A DNA stretch of 64,000 nucleotides from Antedon mediterranea (lineage: Eukaryota; Echinodermata; Crinoidea; Comatulida; Antedonidae), in contig NC_092672.1 of assembly GCF_964355755.1 (NCBI RefSeq), forward strand, positions 17,978,501-18,042,500, given 5' to 3'. The position numbers were made by a program, and so were the translations under genes. Positions within the stretch are counted from its first letter, which is position 1, and every line of letters begins with the position of its first letter. The notes beneath the pieces were generated by a model. The model worked only from the letters and a program-made list of their open reading frames with translations. It was not told the DNA's origin and made no database searches. Below, in pieces: positions 1 through 11,903 of the stretch.

Positions 1-38
1 TGGCCGAGACGGTTCAGGGCCGACTTGGATCGAAATCA
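1..38. repeat. Dispersed repeat copy, inverted relative to 21350-21388
   Basis: The first ~38 bases, reverse-complemented, match 21350-21388 (GATTTCGATCCAAGTCGGCC and onward) with a few mismatches. At 21.4 kb the same sequence opens a tandem array of AAGTCGGCC units; here only one unit lies inside the window, so the array or element continues to the left of base 1. Confidence 0.6.
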
Positions 39-589
39 TTTTAGTGAATATTAGTGTACTGTATGAGGCTGAATACAAATATATAGATCACATTGTTTTA
101 TAAGTTTAGTATTTTTGAAAAAAAAAAAAATATTGGTAGACTATCCAGAAAAACATTGTAAAATTGTTTATCGTTTTTAATACTTGTGTAATTGTAAAAA
201 AGAAAGAAAAGCATCTATGAAACATTGTAGAAAAATTGAAATAATTCATGTTGATTGCATGTCAGTGTAAAACTGTTTGTTGTCTACTGCATTTAAATAT
301 TAAAAACAATTTTAGAAATAACATTGGGACAAACCAACATAAAATCCTCGTTCATTAGCCTTATTTATTAATACTTGTACAGTGTAAATGTATTGGCTAC
401 TGTTTTTATCAATTGATGAAGTTGATATTGATTAAGCTGGCAGTCAATTTTTATATTGGAATCATCTATTATCAACATTGTTCAGCAAAAAATGCTTATA
501 CAGTTCATCTGATACAGCAACTTGCAATTAAAATTGCAATTTACGTCAACAGAGGGCGCTATTTCTTATGTATTTCCTTATGTACAAAA
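39..589. other. AT-rich stretch with no recognisable gene
   Basis: No exon or repeat boundary could be recognised. It contains an A-run near 117-130 and AT-rich sequence. It probably lies inside the long third intron of ARPC3, if that gene continues to the left, and may hold the decayed 5' end or LTR of the BEL/Pao element whose coding remnant starts near 590. Confidence 0.3.
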
Positions 590-2460
590 TAGGGGTGATA
601 AAGCAAGAAAAGCGGTTTTTGGATGCGCATGAACATTACTGCGATTTGTTACAAGAAGATGAGAAAGGAAGGTTAAATCTAATTGTTGAATCGTTAATAT
701 CTGCCTTTGACGATCGTAGTCGGTCTTCAAAAAAAATTGTCTAAGTCATATCGAGTAAGTAGGCAGAGTGTTAGAGAAAGATTGCTGTCTCTAGAAGAGG
801 AAAGGGGTGCTTTAAAGACCTTGTCTCGGAACAGTATGTACGACTACATGGTCTGCAAGGCCACCACAAACGTCCGTTCCTGCCGCTGTCGGTTTAGCCG
901 TTGCTTATACTTGCGATATTCCAAATACGGCTCTAGATTTTGTAGAACGCCGTCCACCTCCTTCTGTTCAAGGATTAATTATTTCACATGCAGGCCTGCC
1001 TCCAGCCATGGGAAAGCAAACCATCATGTCAACACCGACTGCGAGTATTACACAAACTGGTGGTTACCAAAAATCTCCGCCTCATAGTGATTCAGGTACT
1101 ATACCAAGTGCCAGTAATCCTTGTGGCATTGGAGGCAGTGCATACCAACCGATTAATGTTGATGCTCATATGATGAAAGAATTAATCGATTCATTTAGAC
1201 TTTCCGCTCTAAAGGTTTTTCCAGTTAGAAACTGCCACCGCCAGCGTTTATAGCCCAATTCGATGTTTTTATTAAAGCTGATTGAAACTATGTATGTGAT
1301 CTGATTTACATGTAATTTAGACTAAAATAATCATAAAGATTTTAGCTTTACAATGGTACCAAGAACGATTTTCAAATCGCAATATGTAAATCGTAATAGT
1401 AAAATGAAAGTAACCCACATTTTGAGTTTTTCGTAGTTTCGCGCAAGAAAGTCGAGATATTCGCGATTTTGTGCGAGACATCACAATATGAAAATATCGC
1501 CCGGTGAGATCAACAAACAACGAAAAAGTTACTTACACGGCACCGGTAGACCTGTAAAAACAAGTTATCACTATCATTAATCACTAAATCATAAATCTTA
1601 CATCAATGTTTCGCCAAAATCCACATACCGGTAGTAAAGACACCAGGCCTAGTTAACTAGGCCTAAAGTTGGTCCGGAACCGTTTTACGACTAGGCCTAG
1701 GCTATAGCCTAGTACTACTAGCCATATTCAAAGTACTGTATATACCAATAATTAACCTATCTACCGGATTTCGTAAAAAAACGCGAAAAACGAATATCTT
1801 CGTGTTTGGCAGTCAAGCGTTGTGTTTCCAAAAACGTAGATCTTCGTGTTTGGCAGTCAAAGTGTTAAGGTTTCCTATGTGGGATGCAGCATTCACTGCT
1901 TTGATAGAGGCCAAAGCTGTATCATTTCAAGAAAATCTAAACCTTTTAAGTCAAAATTTAAAGGTTGAACCACGCTCACTGATAAGTAGTTATTTATTAT
2001 TGCAAACAGAGAATTCGTATAATCTTGCACACAAAGATCTTAAAGACCGATATGGGAATAATTCAGTTATCTCAAAGGCATTTCTTAAACGACTTGAGAA
2101 TTGGCCGAGAATTGGCCGAAAATTAGCCCTAGTGATGCTATTGGTCTGCGATCCTACTCTGATTTTCTCAGTAAAGTCTCCGCTGTGAAAGAAAGAATTC
2201 CTGATTTAGGTTTATTGGACTAACCCTCAAGAAATGCCAAATTAATTTCTAAAGTACCAAAATAAGGCAAATGGAGAACTACTGTATTGTACAAACTTGT
2301 ATTAATCAAAACCGTTCTTTTCCTAGTTTCTCAATTTTTGCAGGGTTTATGAGGACAAGAGCCCAAGAAGCTAATATTCCTGTGTTCGATCAAGCGGTCA
2401 ATGTTGCACAGGCAGAGAAACAAAAGAAGCCTCCGACACGCAATAACCTAGCAAATGTAC
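590..2460 (+). pseudogene. BEL/Pao gag-like region (broken)
   Basis: Translations near 600-720 (FLDAHEHYCDLL) and 1008-1250 resemble the N-terminal part of BEL/Pao gag. From about 1876 the segment beginning FPMWDAAFTALIEAK matches the DUF1759-type gag core, followed by AFLKRLENWPRI near 2070-2110, then in another frame SDFLSKVSAVKERIPDL, and a last piece with FMRTRAQEANIPVFD near 2345-2400. At least three frame changes and stops separate these pieces. The structural protein would have formed the retrotransposon particle; this copy cannot make it. The family call rests on motif order recalled from the family, not on a search. Confidence 0.75.
1262..1855. other. Sequence interrupting the BEL/Pao gag
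   Basis: Gag-like translation stops near AFIAQFD (about 1262) and resumes near VLRFPMWD (about 1860). The ~590 bp between has no gag similarity, carries several AGGCCTA motifs, and ends with a 20 bp direct repeat (TCTTCGTGTTTGGCAGTCAA) at about 1797-1816 and 1841-1860. It looks like an insertion of unknown family; the direct repeat may be a trace of it. Confidence 0.45.
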
Positions 2461-3182
2461 TTACTTACTACAAGTTGCCAGTTTTATGTTTAATTATTTT
2501 AAAAACCAACTTCCTATTTCTATGATTGATATGCTCTTCTCATTTAAACATTCCTTTTGCTAGACTTACTAAAACTAAATTTTTTATAACTATATCAGGT
2601 CCTAATTTGTGGAATCATATCCTGCCAAATATCAAAACGTCAATATCATTATTTACTTTCCGAAAAAAGTTAAAGAATCATTTATTATACTGCTTAGTTA
2701 ATATGCTTATATTATCATTATTTATACTCATATACTATTTATGTTTACACAAAATACTAGTTGTTGTTTATTATTGCAATCTTTAATCTATACTATATAT
2801 AATGTATATATAGTATACATTAATTATATGTATACTGTACATATTTTTTTCATTTACCAATATCGGTATTTATTTCATTTATATCATGAAACTATTGAAA
2901 TATAATTTAAATAATTTTGATAAAGAAGATGTTAGTTATGTTATTATACTGTAATTTTTTATCCTAAATTATACAATTATATATTCTAGGTTTATTTTTT
3001 ATTTTTTTAGTAATGTGTTTTGTTGTGGGTCCCTACGAGACAAGTTTTTAACTTCTAGAAGGGATCCATGATAATAATTACCAATTACAGTACTGCTTTA
3101 TCTATGTTCACTTTAATATCTTTTTTCTATTTTGTATATATATTCATTCATTATTATCTAAATAAATATTATCTGAATCTGA
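2461..3182 (+). mobile_element. LINE 3' end nested in the BEL/Pao element
   Basis: Translation near 2480-2700 reads like the C-terminus of a non-LTR retrotransposon ORF2 (GPNLWNHILPNIKTS, then LFTFRKKLKNHLL), a pattern common to Jockey/CR1-type elements. After it comes an AT-rich 3' UTR with the block GGGTCCCTACGAGACAAG at about 3029-3046 and a tail of AATAAATATTATCTGAATCTG near 3160. Gag sequence resumes at about 3183 with a zinc knuckle, so the LINE inserted into the older element and is 5'-truncated. Confidence 0.7.
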
Positions 3183-4930
3183 TTTAATTTGCCCATACTG
3201 TCAAAAGGATCATCACATTGATGACTGTAAAGAATTCAAGAAACTAGTCCGACGAGACAAGCGACAGTTCTTCATGGATAAGAAAATATGTTATTGTTGT
3301 GGTATGTCGACTGATCATAAAAAAATATAACTGTAAGGGTATTGTTAAATGTAAGCAGTGTCGTTACGAGCATCTTTCTTGTTTAAATATTTATAAACAG
3401 AATAAATCTACATCGCTTTGCGCAAATATACACAAAAATCAAGTGACTGATAATTCTATGATTCTGCCAGTGTGGTTGAGAAATAAGCAGAATCCGCAAA
3501 AAGAAATCTTAGTTTATTGTATTTTAGCTCTCAATCTAATAGTTGTTTCGTTGCAGATGAGATAGTACAGAGACTCGGAATTTGCGGAGAAGAGATTAAA
3601 CTCAAGTTATCTACAATGTATACATCAGCCGTGGTTACTTGTAAGAAATTTAAAGGTCTGGAGGTTACCAGTTTCGACAGAAAAACAGTTACACAATTGC
3701 CTAGTGTGTTCTCAAGAGAATCAATTCCTGCAGAGACTACTAAAATACCTACTCCAACTACTGCGTCAAAATGGAAACATCTTGAACGGATTGTAAATAG
3801 TATAACTCTGTATATGCCAAATGTACAAGTAGGCTTACTTATCGGTAATAATGTGCTAAGTGCTATTCGTCCTCGAGATATCATTGTAGGTAAAGACGAC
3901 GAACCATATGGTGAACTCTCTATTTTAGGATGGGGAATTATCGCCACAATTTGTGAGCAAGATCCTGTGTTAAAGGTGTCGAACAGAACTGTAGTTTCTA
4001 ACGGACCGTCAAGAGTAGCCTCGAAAGACAGATTGGTGAGTTTTAAATCTGCTAAAGAAATGATAATATCTATGTATGAACATGACTTTAACGATCTACA
4101 AACAACTCAGCTTCGTCACATGTCTGATGATGATTTTAAATTCTTGCATATAATGGATAACAATAAATTAGCTCGCCTACGTGTGCGAATTATGGGTTAC
4201 GTAAGGCTGCGGAGGATGGTAAAGAAGAATTCGGTCTTCAACCATATCGTTTCATCAAGGAAGATTTTTACGTTGATGATGGGTTGAAGTCTTTACCTAT
4301 AACACCCGCCGAAGCTATTTAGCTGGTGAATAATAGCACACAATTGTGTGCAAAGGCTGGTCTTAAATTACATAAGTGGGTAACTAATGACAAAAGAGTT
4401 CTTAATTCTATTCCAGAAGAATCCAGAGCATCAAATCTTAAGAAGATCGACGTTGGGAATCGACAGCCTATAGAACGGGCTCTTGGTGTTGCATCGAAAG
4501 TGATACTTTAACCTCCAGAATGGATTTTAAAGACAAGCCGCTAACACGTCGTGGAATACTGTCAACCGTAAGTTCAGTGTACGATCCCTTCGGAATTTTA
4601 GCGCCAGTTGTAGTTGTTGGTAAAATGATATTGCAGGAGCTGTGCATGGGAAAAATGGCAGAATGAGTTGATCGCAAACATAGATAAGGTCAGCATTAAA
4701 CGGTGTTTTAAACCAGAGAACTTTGGTACTACTAAACACACTGAACTGCACTTCTCTGATGCATGCGAAAACGCTTATGGCCAATGCACATATTTGCGAT
4801 TAATTAATTAATCCTGTTTATCTTTTGTCTTAGGAAAGGCCAGAGTGACACCAAAGAGCACAGTGTTGACAATACCAAGACTGGAGCTAACCGCCGCTAC
4901 ACTGTCGGCGCGAATGGATGAGTTTTACTT
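3183..4930 (+). pseudogene. BEL/Pao zinc knuckle, A17-like peptidase and RT remnant
   Basis: A Cys/His array (CPYCQKDHHIDDC, then CYCCGMSTDH) spans about 3190-3320. A peptidase-like segment at 3540-3960 includes VGLLIGNNVLSAIRPRDII and ILGWGI, typical of the Pao A17-like domain. RT sequence follows: FIKEDFYVDDGLKS near 4247-4290 holds the catalytic YVDD, then VLNSIPEESRASNLKK, IERALGV, TRRGILSTVSSVYDPFGILAP near 4541-4605 and IPRLELTAATLS near 4873-4910. The palm region ahead of YVDD is missing and frames change several times. No integrase is seen. Non-functional. Confidence 0.85.
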
Positions 4931-4937
4931 TATCAAG

Positions 4938-5640
4938 TTTGGCAAAGTAGGCTACGATCGTTTTAATGAGGTGTCGTTTCCGGCTAATACAGTTGCCTAC
5001 TGATGAGTAGGCATATTTTTGTTTTCATTTATCGCGTATGTTTACCTGCGGAAAAGTAGGCTACGATCGGGCTGTTTGCTAGCGCGCTATGAAGTGTCCT
5101 TTCCGGCCAACTACAGAGTTGTCCTACTGATGAGTAGGGATTTTTTATTTCATCGGGGAATTCCCCTTGTCGTTAGTAATGAACGCAAAAATTTTTTCTT
5201 ATCGCGTATGTTTACCGGCGGAAAAAGTAGGCTACGATCGTGCGGTTTGCTAGCGCGCTATGGCGCTATGAAGTGTCTTTCCGGCCAACTACAGAGTTTT
5301 GTCCTACTCATGAGTAGGCCTAGTTTTATTTCATCAGGGAATTCCCCTTGACGTTCGTATTGAACGCAAAAACATTTTTTTATCGCGTATGTTTACTGGC
5401 GGAAAAAGTATGCTACGATGGTTTTACTGTTTGCTAGGTGCGCTATAAAGTTTCGTTTCCGGCCAACTAGAGTTGTCCTACTGATGAGTAGGCTTAGATT
5501 AGGCCTATTTTTTTCATTGGGGCTTCTCCCTGACGTTCGTAATGAACACAAAAAATGTTTCTTCGCGTATTGTTTACCGGCGGAAAAAGTTAGCTACGAT
5601 CGTTTTGTTGTTTGCTAGCGCGCTATAAGTGTTATTTCCG
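4938..5640. repeat. Tandem array, unit about 110-183 bp, five copies
   Basis: The core GTAGGCTACGATCG recurs at about 4950, 5058, 5227, 5410 (one mismatch) and 5592. Each copy carries TTTCCGGCCAACTA, a CCTACTGATGAGTAGG palindrome and a CGCGTATGTTTACCGGCGGAAAA block. Spacing is about 108, 168, 183 and 182 bp, so the first unit is shortened. The array abuts the 3' end of the BEL/Pao remnant, and another degenerate half unit may extend to about 5710. Confidence 0.85.
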
Positions 5641-5781
5641 GCCAAACCAGAGGTGTCATTCAACATAAATGTTGTGCGAGAGTACCATTTCCGGCCGTCT
5701 AGGGTGTAAATTACCAAAAATCGCTTCGTCACAGCCCTAACCATGGTGGGGCTGTGACTCAAGTACTTAGTGTCGGAATGG

Positions 5782-5804
5782 CCCCCCCCCCCCCCCCCCC
5801 CCCC
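5782..5804. repeat. Poly-C run of 23 followed by GGGG
   Basis: Positions 5782-5804 are all C, followed directly by GGGGAGGGG. In this AT-rich window it is an outlier; length is likely to be polymorphic or affected by sequencing error. Confidence 0.9.
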
Positions 5805-6439
5805 GGGGAGGGGTGCCGCCGAAGCGTGACCCTTGATGTGAATCCTGGGGAGAACACTGTCATCAGGTTGTATTTGTCAGATTTAGTTTGTAATTTTTGA
5901 TAAAGCACCTGATGGGCAAACTACAAAAAAATTTGTGTTATAATAAAAAATATTGAGATATTGATTTCCAAATTTTTTAATAAAATTCTTCCAGTTACTA
6001 AATTCCTACTATTACTGTAAAAATGTCCGGATAGTTGTAGCTTTATAATATTATTTTTTATTAAATATAACTGTATGTTTCACAATTAATTGAAAAATAT
6101 GTAAAAAAAGGACTTTGAATTTTTGACCCTGTGAGACACTTACGGCCTAGGTTACTGTGAAATTGCCCATATAGCTTGTTGTTTGCCGTGAAGGTGTTTT
6201 TAGTTTACCTACATGTTCTTTAGCGTGTTAACATGTATAATTGTAGAAGGACTACTTTGAATTACCAGGCAGCTTGCTGGATAAATGTTGTTCAGTATAC
6301 TATTGTGAGAAAAAAATGGAAAGACAACTTGCAACTTATGTTTTCTGCGTAATTCATAATCCTTCATAATTGTTTTTAACCCAAAGGAGTGTGGTCTCCT
6401 GTCCTATTAACGTAGTGTTGGCTCCGTTACATACTCCAT
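5805..6439. other. AT-rich stretch before the Helitron coding remnant
   Basis: No gene was recognised. The 5' end of the autonomous Helitron should lie here, but no convincing TC start with a neighbouring A could be chosen. Confidence 0.3.
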
Positions 6440-8549
6440 ACATTGAATGGACTATTACACCAACATAACAAATATATTCGTAATCTAAACATCGCCCTAG
6501 AAATGGTCGATAACATTGATGACCCTAACATGAGAATTGTGATTCATGAGGACAAACGACCTGCCACCCCGCATGTTCGCAGGTACAACCCACCTACTGG
6601 AAACGAGGTTGCCATTCTGATGCCAAACGAACCGTTTATGAATAGAGATATCGTTTTTCATGGACGAGAAGCAGGTTACGGCACGTGTCAGAATTACACA
6701 GAGCGTTGAAACACTTCAATACCCAATCCTTTTCATGCATGGAACTGATGGATATTCCATTCATCTTCACACAGATGCTGGTCGTTAAATTACTCAAATG
6801 CAATATTACCGAATTGCATGATGTGTAGGTCAACTAACCATCTACTTTATTGCCGTAGACTGTTTCAACAGTATATAGTTGATGTGTTTTGTAAAATTGA
6901 AACTGAACGTTTACAGTACTTGAGAAAAGAGCAAAAGTCGTTGAGAGCAGACAATTATCAAAATTTCTGTGATTCTATCTTGGCTGAAGACAGTGACCCA
7001 AGAACAGTAGGACAACGAATGATACTTCCATCTTCATACACAGGGGGACCTCGATATATGCATGAGCGCCAGCAAGACTCCATCACTTACATCAGAGCAT
7101 ATGGTCGGCCTTCTTTATTCATTACGACAACCACAAATCCTAAGTGGAAGGAAATAGTAAATAATCTATTGCCAAACCAGAATCCCAATGACCGCCCGGA
7201 TATTGTTGTGCGTGTCTTTCATTTAAAACTGAAACACATGATGAACTTATTCAAAAATGGCTTCTTTGGAAAATTGCAAGCTTGGTTTATTCAGTAGAAT
7301 TTCAAAAGAGGATTACTACATGCACACATACTATTGTGGCTTCAGTCTGGATCAAAAATCAATCCCCAAGATATAGACTCCATAATTTCTGCTGAAATAC
7401 CAAGCCCAACGACTGAACAAACACTTATAATTTGGTAAAATCACACATGAATCATGGCCCCTGTGGACCACTAAAACCGAATAATCCATGTATGAAAGAC
7501 AATCACTGTACAAAACACTTCCCCAAAGAATTTCAACAGAACACTGTACAGGGAAACGACTCATATCCAAGTACAAACAAAGTTCACCAGAAGATGGGGG
7601 ACATGTCATTTCCATAATAAAGGTACTTGATGGTGAGAAAATTCAAACAGACATTGATAATCGATGGATCAAAATCAACATTTATTTCCAAAATGGTGGC
7701 GTCACTAAAAAAGCAAAGCTTGTGTCAGGGACGCCAAAACAAAACAATCAAAAGCAAACAAAACATATAAATAAGACACAGAAATGAAAATAACAATAAA
7801 ATGTAAAGCGGTACATTTCAATTGTAGTATAAATCATATTAATACATTTTCAATATTGCTAAAGGTAAATATATTAACAAAAAGAACATGGCAGCTAGGA
7901 TTGTACCGTATAATAAAGAACTCCTGCGCCAGATGGGCTGTCATACTAATGTAGAAATCTGCAGTTCAATCAAATGTATCAAATACGTTTTAAAATATGT
8001 ACATAAAGGTTCTGATCAGGCCATATCCTCTGTTCAGACAATGGACGCTAATGATGAGATTACTCAGTATCAAGAAGCTAGATATGTCGGCAGTATGGAG
8101 GCAGCGATGCGGATACTTGGATTTCCCATTCATGAAAGATACCCTCCAGTGTTTCAGTTATGTATACACTTTGAAAATGAGTTTACTTTACAGAAGAAAA
8201 TGCATGTCAAATCGCTTTGGGGACCCCTCCAAAAACTATGCTGACTGCATTTTTCACTCTTTGTCAAACAGACGACTTCGCAAAATCACTACTTTATGTA
8301 GAAGTTCCCCAATATTATACATGGCATAACAAGGCTAAAAGATGGAACCGCAAACAAGGTGTACCATCCGAAAGCAGCCCAGGAGTTTTCAGGTCTCCAT
8401 GTCTTGGAAGAGTGTACACAATTAGCCCAAAACAAAGAGAGTGTTACTATATGAGACTATTGTTACACAAAAAGCGTGGCCATATGTCATACAAGGACTT
8501 CAAGGCCAGGTGCGGGCAAAAAATTTCTATTGATCATACATTCCAATAA
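6440..8549 (+). pseudogene. Helitron Rep (HUH/Y2) portion, broken
   Basis: The segment at 6443-6709 and 6818-7297 matches the Helitron-like N-terminal domain in order (FMNRDIVFHGREAG, PSSYTGGPRYMHERQQDS, then GRPSLFITTTTNPKW). KRGLLHAHILLWL, frame-shifted at about 7302-7342, is the HUH motif region. The Y2 catalytic helix is readable near 7975-8010 as IKCIKYVLKYVHKGSD, with two tyrosines five residues apart (Y-x4-Y by count, one longer than the spacing I recall). EARYVGSMEAAMRI and LGRVYTISPKQRE follow. The protein would nick and transfer a strand in rolling-circle transposition. Stops, frame shifts and two insertions make this copy inactive. Confidence 0.9.
7668..7897. other. Insertion splitting the Helitron Rep
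   Basis: Rep translation reads to about DNRWI at 7670 and resumes at IVPYNKELLRQMG at about 7898. The ~230 bp between is AT-rich, has no Rep similarity and carries a long A-rich, K/N/Q-coding stretch. It could be a small insertion or a decayed intron; the ends show no clear target duplication. Confidence 0.45.
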
Positions 8550-8907
8550 TTATCGATCTTTAGTTTCCCCTATGTTTCATAATTTTTTGGATTTTATTTG
8601 TGTTACACGAGCTTGTTGAAAATAAGCACTTTCTTATCACTGGGGGGATAGTTCAAATTACACAGTAAAATCTCTATTCTTTTTTACACAAATTTTGTAA
8701 ATAGAGAGGCATTTTAAAAAGCTATGAAAAATAAACGGTGTGATAAAAAATGTTATCAGATGACTAAATATAGGTAATATAACTTGAATATTACATTTCT
8801 GATATTTTTATTCAATTTCAGATTTTTATTTTCATACTATATCAAAAATTATCCACTGTATATCCACCATTTTTTTTCACCGTCTAGGGAGTCACCAGAC
8901 ATGTTAT

Positions 8908-9825
8908 TACCGTATATTTCGGTGTATAAGTCGCACTTTTGACACGCAAATTTGACCTCTAAATTAAGGGTGCGTCTTATACACCGAACATAAATGCCTC
9001 ACCACACAGATTGTACATCACCTATGTCATCACCTATAGATAGGCTATCGTCACCTCGTTTGCTAGGTTAGGCCTAGCTACAGTAACTAACTAACGTAAC
9101 GGCAACCTGCTTCTGCCTAGTTTTCAAGGCATTTTAGCATGATGTTATACTAAATATGATGAAAAGATTTGTTCATTATGGCGCTCCGATAAAATTTCAT
9201 TTGTAAACGTTTACGTACGATTGGAATAGTATTTATTTATACAGTAGTTATACGCACGATCGCCGTACCCCCAGCGCAAGCCCTTTCTTGGCGGCCACAT
9301 GGTGTATTTATAGTTATACGCACGACCACCGTACCCCTAGCCTAGCGCAAGCCCTTCTTGGCGGCCACATGGTGTACGGTATTCGATTAGTACAGTATAT
9401 TCTCCAGTTGATTATGGCATGGACCTAGCGTATACACTTCTCGGACACATAGACACTAATCGAATACGATTGTCCGTGAAAACGTGCGCCCTCTCGAAAT
9501 GATCGAGCGAGGCTAGCCCACACACGTACGTGTTACACACACGGTCATGCACTCGATGTTGCGGCGAAACTCATGAATAACAAGTTAGAAAGAACTTGTT
9601 GAGGCTGGGCGCGGCCTAGCCTAGGTATGAAAAAACCTAAATAAAGGACGCCGTTGTAGATATAACAAAATATATTATTACAATAATATTGATTACAATT
9701 TAAAAAAACATGGTTTTGATGAAAAATAAGGTGCGTCTTATACATCGACGATATAAAAAATACCGATATTTTACTCTCAGTTAGGGGGTGCGTCTTATAC
9801 ACAGGTGCGAATTATACCTAACTAC
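8908..9825. mobile_element. Short inverted-repeat element (MITE-like), TTATACACC termini
   Basis: The left end reads ACCGTATATTTCGGTGTATA at 8909-8928; inside, GGGTGCGTCTTATACACCGA occurs inverted near 8969. The right end has the same GTGCGTCTTATACA block at about 9730 and 9788-9801. The termini are thus built of repeated inverted GTGTATAAGACGCAC-type blocks. No transposase is encoded. An internal 66 bp duplication lies at 9245-9376. Confidence 0.6.
9245..9376. repeat. Tandem duplication of about 64 bp
   Basis: TAGTTATACGCACGA through TTGGCGGCCACATGGTGTA occurs at 9245-9306 and again at 9311-9376. The copies differ by small indels (GCC against CCTAGC, CCCTTT against CCCTT). It lies inside the inverted-repeat element. 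Confidence 0.85.
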
Positions 9826-9977
9826 TGAAAAAAGGTCTTCCTGGTTTTTATGGAAGAATTTTGCCAAATTTTGTATTTGACCATATTAAGGGAAATTCAG
9901 GTTTTTTTGTCTCGATTTCTGTTACAAATATTTGATTTATGTACTATTGACCAAATATTATATTTAAAATTCATGCC

Positions 9978-11784
9978 TGCACCTTTAATGAAGTAGAATT
10001 TGACACCTATCACGCCATATGTCTAGCTATAGGTCTAATTGATAATCACCAACATTACCACCGAGCTTTAGAAGAAGCTGCTTTAGCAAATACCGAATAC
10101 CATTTGCGAAAACTGTTCACAATAATTCTAACAGCTTGCGAACCAAGTGACCCATTGATGTTATGGGAACAACATAAACATCACATGTCAGATGACCTAT
10201 TTTATAAGGCAGGTTTACCGTCTGACCATGAAGGTGAGGAGACATGTATCATCCACAATGAATGTTTACATTTAATTCAACAAGAGTTACCGAGAATAAG
10301 TGGAAAATCATTCACGTAGTCCAGTCACAGAACTTTGAGTAACTCATGAACAAAGACTAAATTTTTATACTGATTATGACCCAGACGAACAAGCGTTATT
10401 CGCTGCTGACAAAGAAAAATCTCTCACTGGTGAACAGAAAATCATTGCAACAGACTTTTTACATGGTCAACAACAAAATCCCTGGAATCGTGTTTTTAGA
10501 TGCCCCTGGCGGAACTGGTGAGACATTTCTTCTGAAGTATTTACTACACACAATTCGTTCGAAGGGGTGGATTGTGATTGCATGTGCATCAAGTGGGATT
10601 GCAGCTATGCTTATTCCAGGTGGAAGAACTCTACATTCGACCTTCAAAATTCCATTAGATGTCCAAACCGAGATCACCCAACATGAAGTATTAATAAAAA
10701 CTCAACCCTAGCTTCTATATTAAGGGAAAACAAGAGGACTAATCATCGATGAGGCTCTAATGACCCACAAATCAGCATATGAGGCCATGGATTACACATT
10801 GCGAGACATCACAGCAGTAGCAAAACCATTCGGTGGTATTTCAACATTGTTGTGTGGTGATAAGCGCCAGATATTACTCCTGTAGTGAAAAACGGTACTT
10901 GAGTCAATGTCATTGATGCTGCTATTCAACAATCTTATCTTAAAACCTACAAAATGTCCACCAATATGAGAGTACATCTAGCAAACAGCTCTGACGAGTT
11001 TTCTGAATTTCTTTTATCAATCGGTGTAGGACGTTTTCAACTTCTCCTACCTCCAGATACAATTAAGTTGCCAGCATTCATAAACCATTGTGGAAGTTCT
11101 AATGCTTTAATCGATGCTGTATACGGCCAAATTCTGAACCATTCTACTGACCATCAATGGTTTTTGGAAAGATCCATTCTTGCTCCACTAAATGAAACAG
11201 TGAATCAAATTAATTATTCAGTCCTTACTAAACTACCCTGGAGAACTAAAACAATTTAAATCAATTGACTCTACTTTGACTAATGAAGAAGCCGTACATT
11301 TTCCTGTCGAGTTTCTCAATTCTATCGACAGCATTACCGCCTCACTATCATTGGATTCACCTAATGGAACTAGATGTATTATCCACAAACTAAATCCAAA
11401 TGTTCTTGAGGTGGTAATTTTAAACGGATCAGGAAAACGTGCAATTATAACGAGAATTCCGATGACACCTTCAGACGGTGACCTGCCATTTACATTTAAA
11501 CGCCTTCAATTTCCCATAAGACTGTCTTTTGCTATGACCATAAATAAGCCACAGAGTCAAACGTTCAGAAGTGTTGGCATACACCTACTGTAGATACAAC
11601 GGTTTTTTCACATGGCATGCTGTATGTTGCCCTGTCAAGAGTTGGTTCACCTGAACACTTACATGTACCAGATTCAAATACGCGAAATGTTGTATCAAAA
11701 ACTACTGATGAAGTAGGCCTAACCGGAACAACTGAATACACACAAACTACTACCATGGAGGTAAATAATACATTGTTGCTCTGA
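9978..11784 (+). pseudogene. Helitron helicase (Pif1-like, SF1B) portion, broken
   Basis: Helicase motifs appear in order: VFLDAPGGTGETF near 10492-10530 (Walker A, with the catalytic Lys replaced by Glu), IACASSGIAAMLIPGGRTLHS (motif Ia), LIIDEALMTH near 10739-10763 (Walker B), LLCGDKRQILL (motif III, frame-shifted), and VALSRVGSPEHLHV near 11620-11670 (motif VI). The helicase would unwind donor DNA during rolling-circle transposition. Frame shifts at about 10320, 10710, 10880, 11260 and 11590 and the K-to-E change show it is dead. A stop follows at 11782-11784. Confidence 0.92.
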
Positions 11785-11875
11785 GTGTTCTAATGTGTAT
11801 TACTGAGTCACTTTCTATCATTATTTCTATTGACAGTCAAGGTCTGATCTTTCAGTGTCATCAATGCAACTAACT

Positions 11876-11903
11876 CCCACCCTGGGGTGGGTATCTTTGA
11901 TAG
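11876..11903 (+). terminator. Candidate 3' end of the autonomous Helitron
   Basis: A perfect hairpin with 7 bp arms (CCCACCC, TG, GGGTGGG) lies at 11876-11891, about 90 bp past the last coding remnant. Twelve bases on comes ATAG followed by T. Helitrons normally end with a hairpin 10-12 bp before CTRR and insert before T; ATAG would be a mutated CTAG. The position fits, the last motif does not quite. Confidence 0.4.

Larger units (their letters stand above)
590..4930 (+). mobile_element. Decayed BEL/Pao LTR retrotransposon
   Basis: The window reads, in order on the plus strand, a BEL/Pao-type gag, a CCHC-like zinc knuckle, an aspartic peptidase (A17-like) domain, part of a reverse transcriptase with YVDD, and an RNase H-proximal segment. 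Frames shift many times, a LINE fragment interrupts gag, about 0.6 kb of unrelated sequence interrupts it earlier, and the N-terminal part of the RT is deleted. No integrase is seen and no LTR pair could be recognised. It is a dead, internally deleted copy. Confidence 0.85.
8550..9977. other. Insertion between Rep and helicase parts of the Helitron
   Basis: Helitron translation is lost near 8525-8549 and resumes near 9978 (FNEVEFDTYHAICLAIGLID). The 1.4 kb between has no Helitron similarity and includes the inverted-repeat element at 8908-9825 plus AT-rich flanks. At least one insertion happened here after the Helitron arrived. Confidence 0.6.

Noticed and set aside
3531-3947. 138-codon minus-strand frame
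   Set aside because: Antisense of the BEL/Pao peptidase remnant.
4938-5640. A CRISPR-type or protein-coding repeat
   Set aside because: Units vary in length, have no unique spacers, and frames are not conserved between copies.
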